From: Melioribacteraceae bacterium
GTDB taxonomy: Bacteria > Bacteroidota > Ignavibacteria > Ignavibacteriales > Melioribacteraceae
Length of the DNA: 17,782 bases
NCBI GenBank assembly: GCA_023230485.1
Contig: JALNXG010000074.1
Span: 1 to 17,782, forward strand
Direction of reading: 5' to 3'
In this document: positions 8,409 through 15,896 of the stretch, piece by piece
Position numbering within the stretch: the first letter of the stretch is position 1
Layout: the number at the start of each line of letters is the position of its first letter
The notes under the pieces: generated by a model
The model's database searches: none
What the model was told of the DNA's origin: nothing
The model's input: only the letters and a program-made list of their open reading frames with translations
Made by a program: the position numbers and the translations under genes

Positions 8409-10013
8409 TTAGAATGGAAAATCTTCGGTAGTATCAATTACTTTCTGTTTTTCAACAACCGGTTTTTTTGCAACTTTATGGAAAGGATTTCCATCTACAT
8501 ATATTGCTTTATAAGGTTTTGTTGGGCAGGCATGTTCGCAAGCACCGCACCCGATGCATAAATCTTCTTCCATTTTTGGCACTAATAATTTATCTTCAGG
8601 AACCATCTTCACTGCCTTTGTTGGGCAATGTTCATTACATGCTCCGCAATCTGTTCCTTGCGTAATTACTACACAATTTTCTCTAATAAAATGCGCTATG
8701 CCAACTTGTACTAATTTCTTTTCATTAAGTGAATTAATTTTTATTATAGCATCAGTCGGACAGATATCGCTGCAAATTTTGCATTCAAAATTACAGAACC
8801 CTTTATGATAATCCATCTTTGGTTGAAATACATTAAAAATTCCATATTCAATAAAAGTAGGCTGTAAAACTTTAGTCGGACAAGCTGTAACACAAAGATT
8901 GCATGCAGTACAATAATCATTGAAATGTTCTATACTTCTCGAACCGGGAGGTGTTACTAAATAATTTTTATCTTCCGCAATGGTAGAATTTTTATAAACT
9001 TTCGGAGTTTCACCTGCTCTTAGAATCAATGACGGAATCGTAAAACTCGCGATTACTGTTTTTACGAAATCGCGTTTAGAAATATCTACTGCAACACTAG
9101 AAGATTCTGAGCTTTTCATTTCATTACTATCAGTTTTAGCAACGGTCTCTTTAGCAAACGGATTCCCTGCTGAAAAAATAATTGCTTTAGAAGAACAAGC
9201 AGAAATACAATCAAAACAATCTACACATCTTGAATAATCAATTAATTGCCCTTTACTATCGATGCACATCGCTCTGCATTTTTTCTCGCAAACTTTACAA
9301 CTTGTACAGTCATCTTCTACAATTCTAATTTTGAAAATCGAGAAGCGTGAAATTAACCCAAGAAAAGTGCCAACAGGGCAAATCATATTACAATATAATC
9401 TTCCCTTTTTTGTAACGAGCCAAATGATAAAAGCAAGCATAGAAAGTGAGAAAAGAAATACAGGTAGATGAAAGAATATATCAACAGGATAAAGCATATA
9501 AATATCGAATGAAGTTAATACTGACGCAGCACCATTATTTATAATCATCGCCACAGGGCGCAATAAATTTGCACTTATCTTCCCAAATAAGCTGTATGGG
9601 TCTAAGAGATTTAGTAAAAGAATACTACCCGCGAAAAAAAGCACTACTGAAACAATAAGAATAGAATATCTAAAAATATTTTTGGGGTCTTCGTAAAGAA
9701 ATCTTTTTCGCTTATTGATCTTGAGAACGAAATAATAAACAATATCTTGTAAGATACCGAGAGGACAGATACTAGAGCAATAAATACGACCGAATAAAAA
9801 AGTAATTCCGATCAATGATAAAAATATTACAGAAGCTGTAATAGGATTCTGAACAAAATTCAAGAACGCAGGAATAAATTGAATGTTGGTAAACACCAAT
9901 TTCATATCATGCGGCACAAGATCAGCCAGATCGAGAAATGCAATTAGTATTGGCACGAAAAAAACTACCGAAAGAATTATCCGAAATATTTTTAGAGAAT
10001 TTAACTTTTTCAA
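8409..10013 (-). CDS. Membrane polyferredoxin, NapH-like half fused to NapG/MauM-like half
   Basis: This 534-residue protein appears to carry electrons from the quinone pool or cytoplasm across the membrane. Residues 1-203 hold four membrane helices and the two CxxxCP motifs of the NapH/NosR/MauN family (C79-C83-P and C208-C212-P). Two [4Fe-4S] motifs follow at 236-250 and 263-273. At 312-318 comes SKRDFVK, resembling a Tat motif with KR in place of RR, then a hydrophobic stretch to about 333, as at the start of NapG/MauM proteins. The rest has four more cluster motifs: 368-378, 407-418, 447-463 (C-x8-C-xx-C-xxx-C, as in NapG) and 486-496. The start codon is TTG at 10013, one codon after the TAA of the DUF362 gene, without a clear SD. 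The next Met (37) would remove the first helix. No NapA, NapC or other partner gene is in the window. Confidence 0.88.
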   Translation of the reverse strand: MKKLNSLKIFRIILSVVFFVPILIAFLDLADLVPHDMKLVFTNIQFIPAFLNFVQNPITASVIFLSLIGITFLFGRIYCSSICPLGILQDIVYYFVLKINKRKRFLYEDPKNIFRYSILIVSVVLFFAGSILLLNLLDPYSLFGKISANLLRPVAMIINNGAASVLTSFDIYMLYPVDIFFHLPVFLFSLSMLAFIIWLVTKKGRLYCNMICPVGTFLGLISRFSIFKIRIVEDDCTSCKVCEKKCRAMCIDSKGQLIDYSRCVDCFDCISACSSKAIIFSAGNPFAKETVAKTDSNEMKSSESSSVAVDISKRDFVKTVIASFTIPSLILRAGETPKVYKNSTIAEDKNYLVTPPGSRSIEHFNDYCTACNLCVTACPTKVLQPTFIEYGIFNVFQPKMDYHKGFCNFECKICSDICPTDAIIKINSLNEKKLVQVGIAHFIRENCVVITQGTDCGACNEHCPTKAVKMVPEDKLLVPKMEEDLCIGCGACEHACPTKPYKAIYVDGNPFHKVAKKPVVEKQKVIDTTEDFPF

Positions 10014-10016
10014 TTT

Positions 10017-10943
10017 TTATACGACAAGTCTCTTAATATTGAGTTTAGTTAAATCGATATTCCCTAATCCTAATTGAGAAGCATATTTAATATGAAGAAT
10101 ATCTGTCGGTTCGAGACCAAATAATTTTGCTCCTGCAGCATCAGCTGCCACGATATCAGTAGATATAATTTGTGATTTCATTACAACAACATCTGCAAGC
10201 GAAACACCACGAGGACCATTCTGTTTCATTACCGCATAAGCATCAATTATGTTTAAGTCAGGTTTTCGGAACGTTGGAAAATCAGCAATACATTGATGTA
10301 AATCATTTCTATGCCAATAGCCTCTATCCCAAACAATTCCCATTAGATTTTTCATTGACATGGTTAGACGAGCAGAGCCGTGACTCTTTAGAACAGGTAC
10401 ATTTATAAAAACATCCGAACTTAGAATTAATTCATGAACCTTATCTTTCTTAAGCGATTTACCTTTCGGTATTGCTACTTCCTGATAATAGGATTCTGTA
10501 TTACCGGGTACGACTTTTGCTCCTGCATCTTTTGCATATTTCTCTATTTCGGACGATGAATAACATCTTTTCCAATCATCGCAAGTGTGATCAAAAACAT
10601 AAACATCTTTAGCACCAGCATTAAAACAATGTTCAATAATTCTCTTTATTAATTTAGGATTAGTATTAGCAGCCTTTTCGGGAACTACGTCCCATCCTAT
10701 ATTCGGCTTTATAACAACAGATTGCCCTTTTTTAACGAATTTTCCAATTCCCCCGAGCTCTTTAATAGCAGCATCGAACATAACTTCCGGTTCACCATTT
10801 TTAATTGCCACCAAATCGTAATCAGTTTTTTGCACCCCCGAAGGTCTTGCAATTGCTTTAGAATAAAATCCGGGTATCGATAAAAGTGAACCTGCAGCGA
10901 TTCCGCCAACAATTCCCTTGCTTATAAAGTCTCTTCTTTTCAT
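10017..10943 (-). CDS. Tat-exported DUF362 domain protein
   Basis: This 308-residue protein has an N-terminal twin-arginine signal: KRRDFIS at 2-8, the hydrophobic stretch GIVGGIAAGSLLSIPG, and a probable cleavage around AIA at about 31-33. It is therefore probably exported folded. The remainder matches DUF362: KPNIGWD, NPKLIKRIIEHC, DVFINVPVLKSHG, MSMKNLMGI and IIDAY. DUF362 has no firmly established biochemical role. Members are often fused to or beside ferredoxin domains, as here, where the polyferredoxin follows after TAA-AAA-TTG in the same frame. Several Cys residues (one in IIEHCF, two in the TCDDWKRCY segment) do not form a ferredoxin motif. The ATG at 10943 has only a weak upstream GGTG. 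The gene is divergent from the membrane-protein gene at 11023. Function: unknown, likely periplasmic and redox-linked by context. Confidence 0.88.
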   Translation of the reverse strand: MKRRDFISKGIVGGIAAGSLLSIPGFYSKAIARPSGVQKTDYDLVAIKNGEPEVMFDAAIKELGGIGKFVKKGQSVVIKPNIGWDVVPEKAANTNPKLIKRIIEHCFNAGAKDVYVFDHTCDDWKRCYSSSEIEKYAKDAGAKVVPGNTESYYQEVAIPKGKSLKKDKVHELILSSDVFINVPVLKSHGSARLTMSMKNLMGIVWDRGYWHRNDLHQCIADFPTFRKPDLNIIDAYAVMKQNGPRGVSLADVVVMKSQIISTDIVAADAAGAKLFGLEPTDILHIKYASQLGLGNIDLTKLNIKRLVV

Positions 10944-11022
10944 ATTTGCACCAATATTGAAAATTTATTTTAAATAAGATATTAATATATTATATTGCAT
11001 TCAAGAAATATCGGAGATTTAT
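10944..11022. promoter_or_regulatory. Divergent promoter region between DUF362 and the membrane-protein gene
   Basis: This 79-nt AT-rich gap must hold both starts. Rightward, TTGAAA (10957-10962), a 17-nt spacer and TATTAA (10980-10985) form a plausible promoter, with GGAG at 11013-11016 as RBS 6 nt before the ATG. Leftward, TTGAAT (10999-11004), 17 nt and TATCTT (10976-10981) is a weaker candidate. The two overlap face to face, so they would compete if both are real. A perfect TATAAT on the minus strand at 10989-10994 lacks a matching -35. Confidence 0.4.
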
Positions 11023-11538
11023 ATGCAAAATTCATTAATAATTGACAGAAAATTTAATTTAGCTAGATTTGCTGTCATTGATTTTCTCATGGTGGGTCTA
11101 TTTTTATTAGTACCTTCAATTTCTCACATGTTCTCTGTTCCTCTTTATTATGCAGAGCCGATGCGAATTATTGTACTTTTATCAATTTTATATACAAATC
11201 GAAATAATTCTATTGTCTTAGCTTTACTTCTTCCATTTATTTCGCTAGTAGTATCATCGCACCCCTATCTACTAAAATCGATACTCATTGCAAGTGAACT
11301 TGCAATAAATATATTTGCTTTTTTCATTTTGGCAAAAGTAATGAAGAATATTCTTTTTGCCGCTTTCGGAAGTATTTTAATAAGTAAAGCATTTTATTAT
11401 TCTGCAAAGGGATTGTTTCTGAATATGGGCTGGATAAATGGTGAGCTTATTTCTACACCTATAATAGCTCAAGTGATTTCTATAGTTTTATTAACAGCGG
11501 CTTTCTATTTCCTATACACAAAACTTAATAAAGAATAG
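11023..11538 (+). CDS. Polytopic membrane protein, possibly ECF-transporter S-component-like
   Basis: I do not recognise this 171-residue protein securely. It has about six hydrophobic segments: roughly 17-37, 44-58, 62-80, 83-105, 107-125 and 147-165. The connections are short and the N-terminus is short and cytoplasmic-looking. The size, six-helix layout and loose N-terminal pattern resemble substrate-binding S components of energy-coupling-factor vitamin transporters, but no diagnostic motif was identified. There is no ATPase or EcfT gene nearby, which would be normal for a solitary S component sharing a common energising module. The ATG at 11023 is supported by GGAG at 11013-11016. The thioesterase gene starts at the base after its TAG stop, so the two are almost certainly co-translated. 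Confidence 0.6.
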   Translation: MQNSLIIDRKFNLARFAVIDFLMVGLFLLVPSISHMFSVPLYYAEPMRIIVLLSILYTNRNNSIVLALLLPFISLVVSSHPYLLKSILIASELAINIFAFFILAKVMKNILFAAFGSILISKAFYYSAKGLFLNMGWINGELISTPIIAQVISIVLLTAAFYFLYTKLNKE

Positions 11539-11964
11539 ATGACAAATAAAGAAAAGCTTTATTCAAAATTTGAATCAGAATTATTAGTACGCCCTGACGA
11601 TATTGATATGAATAATCATGTTCATATGACTAAATATCTTGATTACCTTTTATTCGCTCGATTCGATCAGATGGCAAAAGATTATAAATTACCAATGGAT
11701 GAATTCTTAAAGCGTGGTTATACTTGGGTTGCTACTTCAATTTCAATAGATTATAAACGGTCGCTCTTTTTGGGCGACCATGTAATTATCCAAACTCAAA
11801 TTTTAGAGATCAGTGGAGCACAAGTAAGAATTAATTATTGGATAATAAGAAAAGACACTAAGAAAATTGCAGCCGAAGGTAAAGCAAATTTTTCCTTAGT
11901 ATCAATCGAGTCAGGCAAACCGGTCAGAATCCCACAGGATATATTAGAGAAATATACAATCTAA
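11539..11964 (+). CDS. Hotdog-fold acyl-CoA thioesterase (4HBT/YbgC-like)
   Basis: This 141-residue cytoplasmic protein has the single hotdog domain of the 4-hydroxybenzoyl-CoA thioesterase/YbgC group, which hydrolyses acyl-CoA or acyl-ACP. The key segment is VRPDDIDMNNHVHMTKYLDY (17-36). Asp21 is at the position of the catalytic Asp of the family, and the D-x-D-x-x-N-H-V form is typical. It is followed by the central helix LLFARFDQM and the strands ISIDYKRSLFLGDHVIIQTQI. Length matches the family. The ATG directly abuts the upstream TAG (TAGATG) and there is no SD, so translation probably depends on termination of the membrane-protein gene. It converges with the GT2 gene, the two stop codons being separated by only 2 nt. 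Physiological substrate unknown. Confidence 0.87.
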   Translation: MTNKEKLYSKFESELLVRPDDIDMNNHVHMTKYLDYLLFARFDQMAKDYKLPMDEFLKRGYTWVATSISIDYKRSLFLGDHVIIQTQILEISGAQVRINYWIIRKDTKKIAAEGKANFSLVSIESGKPVRIPQDILEKYTI

Positions 11965-11966
11965 CA

Positions 11967-12608
11967 TTATGTTATTGTATTACAGATACTATCCTCTGTA
12001 TCTCTATAATAGATATAAGTTGGGTCATCAACTTTCTTAATCTTATAATCGGTTTTGAGTAATCTTTCATAAAAATCTGAATCATCGCTATATTTTATAT
12101 CTTGAAATCCGCCCAGACTTAAAAATAATTCTCTTTTCCCGAAGAAAGTTCCCCCTGCGACGCAATCAGAAATTGCAATCTCACGGCTAAGATCATTTTT
12201 ATCTTTTACGAAGGGTCGTCCGATTACTTCCAATCCGCCATGAACAAAATCTAATGATTTATCTTCTTTAAAATAATTTAAGCGAGTTTCCAAATGATTT
12301 GATTTATATTCATCATCGCTTCCGATAAAAGTAACATATTCGCCGATTGAGGCTTGTATACCGGTATTAAAAGCTAAAGGTGGCTTACGGTTCGTTTGCT
12401 TTAAGTAACGTATCTTCTCGTTTTTCATAAGATATCGATTAACCAATGAATATGTATCATCATCGCTCCCGTCATCAACGATAATTAGCTCCCAATTTTC
12501 AAAAGTTTGTTTAAGAACTGAGTCAATCGGTCTCTCGATTAATTTGCCTCTATTGTAAGTTGGTAAGACGATAGAAACAATCGGTTTGTAGCTTTTGTAT
12601 AACTGCAT
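11967..12608 (-). CDS. Family 2 glycosyltransferase (GT-A fold)
   Basis: This 213-residue enzyme is expected to transfer a sugar from a nucleotide donor at the cytoplasmic face of the membrane. It has the GT2 signatures in order: VSIVLPTYNR (11-20), IIVDDGSDDD (42-51; Asp45/Asp46 bind the nucleotide), the metal-binding GSDDE at 96-100, GGTFFGKRELF, LGGF, and YSDDSDFYERLL as the catalytic-acid region. There is no membrane helix. It is somewhat shorter than many GT2 enzymes, but the catalytic domain appears complete. The ATG at 12608 has a weak AGGGAA upstream and a perfect -10 box further up. It is a monocistronic gene, convergent with the thioesterase and divergent from the small charged protein. 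Donor and acceptor cannot be predicted. Confidence 0.92.
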   Translation of the reverse strand: MQLYKSYKPIVSIVLPTYNRGKLIERPIDSVLKQTFENWELIIVDDGSDDDTYSLVNRYLMKNEKIRYLKQTNRKPPLAFNTGIQASIGEYVTFIGSDDEYKSNHLETRLNYFKEDKSLDFVHGGLEVIGRPFVKDKNDLSREIAISDCVAGGTFFGKRELFLSLGGFQDIKYSDDSDFYERLLKTDYKIKKVDDPTYIYYRDTEDSICNTIT

Positions 12609-12634
12609 TGATATTCCCTTTTTTTATACTATAT

Positions 12635-12640
12635 ATTATA
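12635..12640 (-). promoter_or_regulatory. TATAAT -10 box upstream of the GT2 gene
   Basis: A perfect TATAAT on the minus strand lies 26 nt before the GT2 start. The position 17 nt further upstream (CCCAAA) is a poor -35, so this may be a weak or extended promoter. The 81-nt gap 12609-12689 also has to serve the divergent gene at 12690, for which I see no convincing promoter. Confidence 0.35.
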
Positions 12641-12689
12641 ACAAAAATTAATTAACTTTTGGGATATATATTTTCAGAGAATAACACAA

Positions 12690-12920
12690 ATGACTTTTTT
12701 CGATCAAAAGAGATATTTCGAAATTCTTAAAAAGTATGAAAAGAAATTTGAGAAGAAAGAGCTTGACGACTATAAAATGTTAGTTAAAAGACATAAGGAT
12801 GATGAGGATTTAGATAAATTATCTTTTGAAAGACTAATGAATTTATACGAGAAGTATCACGTTAATAGGGCTAAAATGAATTTCGATCATCTTTTCAAAA
12901 AACCAGAAACAGATAATTAA
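12690..12920 (+). CDS. Small, highly charged hypothetical protein
   Basis: This 76-residue protein has no family I recognise. It is very rich in Lys, Asp and Glu (KKYEKKFEKKELDDYK, KRHKDDEDLDK) and ends in PETDN. Aromatic residues are regularly spaced (FF, YF, YEK, FE, YEKYHV), suggesting amphipathic helices, perhaps a short coiled coil. It has no signal peptide or membrane helix. The SD is weak (AGAGA before the ATG). It ends 30 nt before the start of the GT117/DUF2723 gene on the same strand and is probably co-transcribed with it. The uninterrupted frame, biased composition and position between promoter region and operon partner argue for a real gene. Confidence 0.65.
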   Translation: MTFFDQKRYFEILKKYEKKFEKKELDDYKMLVKRHKDDEDLDKLSFERLMNLYEKYHVNRAKMNFDHLFKKPETDN

Positions 12921-12950
12921 TAATAAATTAAATCAATTCCCGGTGGTATA

Positions 12951-15851
12951 ATGAATTTTAAGAGACTCCAGAATTTTATTGGATTAGCAGTATTTACAGT
13001 AGCGGCGGCTGTATATTTTATGACAGTTCAGCCGTCAGTTTCATTTTGGGATTGTGGTGAGTTTATAGCGTCTTCATATTCGATGCAAGTACCTCACCCT
13101 CCCGGAACACCTTTCTTCATTATTCTTGGAAGAATATTTTCGATGATTCCATTCACAGAAAATATCGGTTCAAGAATAAATGCAATCTCTGTTTTATCAT
13201 CGGCTTTTGCTGTACTCTTCCTTTATCTAATAGCGATCAAGCTAATTGAAAACTATAAAGGAAAAGTATATAATAATTTAATGGATGCATTAGGTACTTT
13301 TATAGCTGCTGCAATTGGTGCTCTTTCATTAGGTTTCAGTGATACATTCTGGTTTAATGCAGTTGAAGCAGAAGTTTATGCTCTTTCTACATTCTTTATT
13401 GCATTCGTTGTTTGGCTTATGGTTAAATGGAATGAAAATGCTGACGAACCTGATAATGAAAAATATTTATTATTAATTGCATATTTGTTAGGTCTCTCCA
13501 CAGGCGTCCATTTAATGGCAGTTTTAGCAAGTGTACCTGTTGCAATGGTTGTTATCTTTAGAAAATATTTAACAGATGAAGAAACATTAAAGAAAACAGG
13601 ATTTATTTTCCTTGGGCATGTAGGATTAATAATTGTAGTTGCAATGTTAATGTGGATGTCTGAAACAGATGCTGCTGCTCCTTCGCAGGATATGTTTAAA
13701 CAGATAGACCAAAAATATTTATTAATATTTATTGCGGTATCCGCTCTTTATATGGGCGCATTTTATAAAAAGATTTTCCAAAGAAATTCATTTTACATTC
13801 CCATTGTAATTGGTGGAATTTCTCTTGTTGCCGTTTATCCCGGAATGGTAAAATATGTTCCTAAATTTATCTCTTCTATCGGTGGTAATAATACCGTAGT
13901 AGATACAATGGTTATCGTAATTATGTTTGCGCTTCTTGGATTTGGAATTTATTGGAGTAAGAAGAAAGAAAAACCGACTTTCAATTTTGTTTTTAAGGCA
14001 TTCTTCTTTGCGTTGCTCGGAGTTACTTCTGTGGCAATGATTATCATTCGCGCCAATCAAGAGCCGCCAATTAATATGAATAGCCCCAAGACTTTCTCTG
14101 AACTAGAGTCTTATATTAATCGTGAGCAGTACGGTGATTTCCCTACCTTCAAAAGAAGATTTACGATGGAACCTCATCAACAAGGTGTATTCACCAATTA
14201 CTCTAGTGATTTAGATTTCGCTTGGAATTATCAGATGGACCATATGTTTAACCGTTACCTAATGTGGAATTATATCGGTAGAGTTTCGACATACCAGGAT
14301 GTAGGAGTTGACATAACTAAATATTGGGCAATACCATTTTTAATAGCACTCTTTGGGGTTTATTATCAATTCAAAAAAGATTGGAAAATGGGGGCAGTAT
14401 TCCTGACGATGTTTGTCTTCCTCGGTTATCTGACGGCTTTCTATCAGAACCAACAGGAGCCGCAGCCGCGCGAAAGAGATTATTTTTATGTCGGTGCATT
14501 CTTTGTATTCTCAATCTGGATCGCACTTGGTACAAGGGGAATTTTTGAACTAATTACAGAATCATTCGCCAATAAACCAGCAGTGAAATGGTTGCAGATT
14601 TCAGCCCTTTCTCTTGGCGTAATTTTAATTCCGGTTAATATGCTTGCAGTGAATTTTTTCGAGCATAATAGATCTGATAATTTCGTACCATGGGATTACG
14701 CATATAACATGCTCCAAAGTGCCGCACCAAATGCTATCCTTTTTACAAATGGAGATAATGATACATTCCCACTTTGGTATCTACAAGATGTTGAGGGTGT
14801 AAGACGTGATGTTAGGGTGGCAAACTTAAGTTTATTAAATACACCGTGGTATATAAAACAACTCAAAAACACTTCTCCTTATGGTGCTGCTAAAGTGGAA
14901 CTATCGCTGACTGATGAACAGATTGATAATATCGGACCTGAACGTTTCTCTCCGCAAGATATGAAGATACCTATCGATGCAGAGACCATTAAAAATTGGG
15001 ACATCAAAGATTCACTTACTACCGCTACCGGATTTATGAAATGGAAGATGAATAATACAATTCAATTCGGAGATATAAAAGCTATCAGAACGCAAGATAT
15101 TGTTGTTCTAGATATTTTGCTTAATGCTCAATGGAAGCGTCCAGTTTATTATGCTGTAACTGTTTCTGATGATAGCAAGCTTGGACTTGATGATTATCTT
15201 CAAATGGAAGGTATGGCGATGCGTGTAACTCCTAAGAAATTAGTCTCTCGTTCAGGAATGGAATATATTGATGTAGATATAATGAGAAAACAATTCTTAG
15301 ATGAACCAAAAGACTACAGTAAAACTTATCAACCAGGATTTAAGTTCCGTGGTCTTAATAATCCTGATATTTTCTATGATGAGAACCATGTCCGCTTAAC
15401 TCAAAATTATAGAAATGGATTCATTAGATTAGCACTCAATTACATTAATCAACAGCAGAATAATCAAGAAGCAGTGAATGTATTAGATAAGATGGAACAA
15501 AAAATTCCTCGTGCTATAATTCCGATGGATTATAGGATTAAACATGACGTTGCTAAGATATTGTTTAGTGCTCATGCTAATGCTCAGTATGAATCATATG
15601 CCAAAGAAGTAATAGAAGAAGCAAAACAAAAATTGGAAGTTAATCCTTCTGATTATTCTAGCTGGTATAATCCATATGATTTATTGCTTACTCATTATGA
15701 GAATTTAAAAATGTATGATGAGGCAACAAAGTTATTAAATTCTTTAATGACTATTGCTCCACATGAATCACAAAACATAAAGATGCTTATTCAGAAATAT
15801 GAAAACGAAAAATCACAAAACACGAAATATTTAGAAAACAAGAATAAATAA
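12951..15851 (+). CDS. GT117/DUF2723 membrane protein, O-mannosyltransferase-like (TMEM260 family)
   Basis: This 966-residue protein belongs to DUF2723, the family of human TMEM260, a protein O-mannosyltransferase, and is of the length usual in Bacteroidota relatives. After one N-terminal helix comes the signature FWDCGEFIASSYSMQVPHPP (from residue 32). Asp34 and Glu37 sit in the first extracytoplasmic loop, like the acidic motif of GT-C enzymes. About ten further helices follow up to about 560, including NQQEPQPRERDYFYVGAFF near 510. After that comes a long soluble part, with GDNDTFPLWYLQDVEGVRRDV near 600 and a TPR-like helical end (about 820-950). GT-C enzymes use lipid-phosphate sugars and act outside the cytoplasm, so the soluble part is probably periplasmic. 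GGTGG (12942-12946) is the RBS. A strong terminator follows the stop. Glycan and targets are unknown. Confidence 0.9.
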   Translation: MNFKRLQNFIGLAVFTVAAAVYFMTVQPSVSFWDCGEFIASSYSMQVPHPPGTPFFIILGRIFSMIPFTENIGSRINAISVLSSAFAVLFLYLIAIKLIENYKGKVYNNLMDALGTFIAAAIGALSLGFSDTFWFNAVEAEVYALSTFFIAFVVWLMVKWNENADEPDNEKYLLLIAYLLGLSTGVHLMAVLASVPVAMVVIFRKYLTDEETLKKTGFIFLGHVGLIIVVAMLMWMSETDAAAPSQDMFKQIDQKYLLIFIAVSALYMGAFYKKIFQRNSFYIPIVIGGISLVAVYPGMVKYVPKFISSIGGNNTVVDTMVIVIMFALLGFGIYWSKKKEKPTFNFVFKAFFFALLGVTSVAMIIIRANQEPPINMNSPKTFSELESYINREQYGDFPTFKRRFTMEPHQQGVFTNYSSDLDFAWNYQMDHMFNRYLMWNYIGRVSTYQDVGVDITKYWAIPFLIALFGVYYQFKKDWKMGAVFLTMFVFLGYLTAFYQNQQEPQPRERDYFYVGAFFVFSIWIALGTRGIFELITESFANKPAVKWLQISALSLGVILIPVNMLAVNFFEHNRSDNFVPWDYAYNMLQSAAPNAILFTNGDNDTFPLWYLQDVEGVRRDVRVANLSLLNTPWYIKQLKNTSPYGAAKVELSLTDEQIDNIGPERFSPQDMKIPIDAETIKNWDIKDSLTTATGFMKWKMNNTIQFGDIKAIRTQDIVVLDILLNAQWKRPVYYAVTVSDDSKLGLDDYLQMEGMAMRVTPKKLVSRSGMEYIDVDIMRKQFLDEPKDYSKTYQPGFKFRGLNNPDIFYDENHVRLTQNYRNGFIRLALNYINQQQNNQEAVNVLDKMEQKIPRAIIPMDYRIKHDVAKILFSAHANAQYESYAKEVIEEAKQKLEVNPSDYSSWYNPYDLLLTHYENLKMYDEATKLLNSLMTIAPHESQNIKMLIQKYENEKSQNTKYLENKNK

Positions 15852-15856
15852 TCTCG

Positions 15857-15886
15857 AAAGCATCCCGCACAAGCGGGATGCTTTTT
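15857..15886 (+). terminator. Intrinsic terminator after the GT117 gene
   Basis: A perfect 12-bp stem, AAAGCATCCCGC (15857-15868) with GCGGGATGCTTT (15873-15884), closes an ACAA loop and runs into five T residues (15882-15886). It starts 6 nt after the GT117 stop. It also ends only 10 nt before the GT9 start codon, so it lies exactly where that gene's leader would be. Confidence 0.92.
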
Positions 15887-15896
15887 ATTACTACTA

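Noticed and set aside
8468..8808. Open frames on the plus strand opposite the polyferredoxin gene
   Set aside because: Shadows of the Cys-rich coding region on the other strand; no recognisable domains or start signals.
11964..11976. Palindrome TAACAT-T-ATGTTA between convergent thioesterase and GT2 genes
   Set aside because: A one-base centre cannot form an RNA hairpin loop, and short AT-rich palindromes are expected by chance here; it overlaps both stop codons.
13788..14060. Antisense open frame inside the GT117 gene
   Set aside because: Opposite-strand shadow of a strongly conserved coding region, low-complexity Asn/Lys/Arg-rich product, no RBS.
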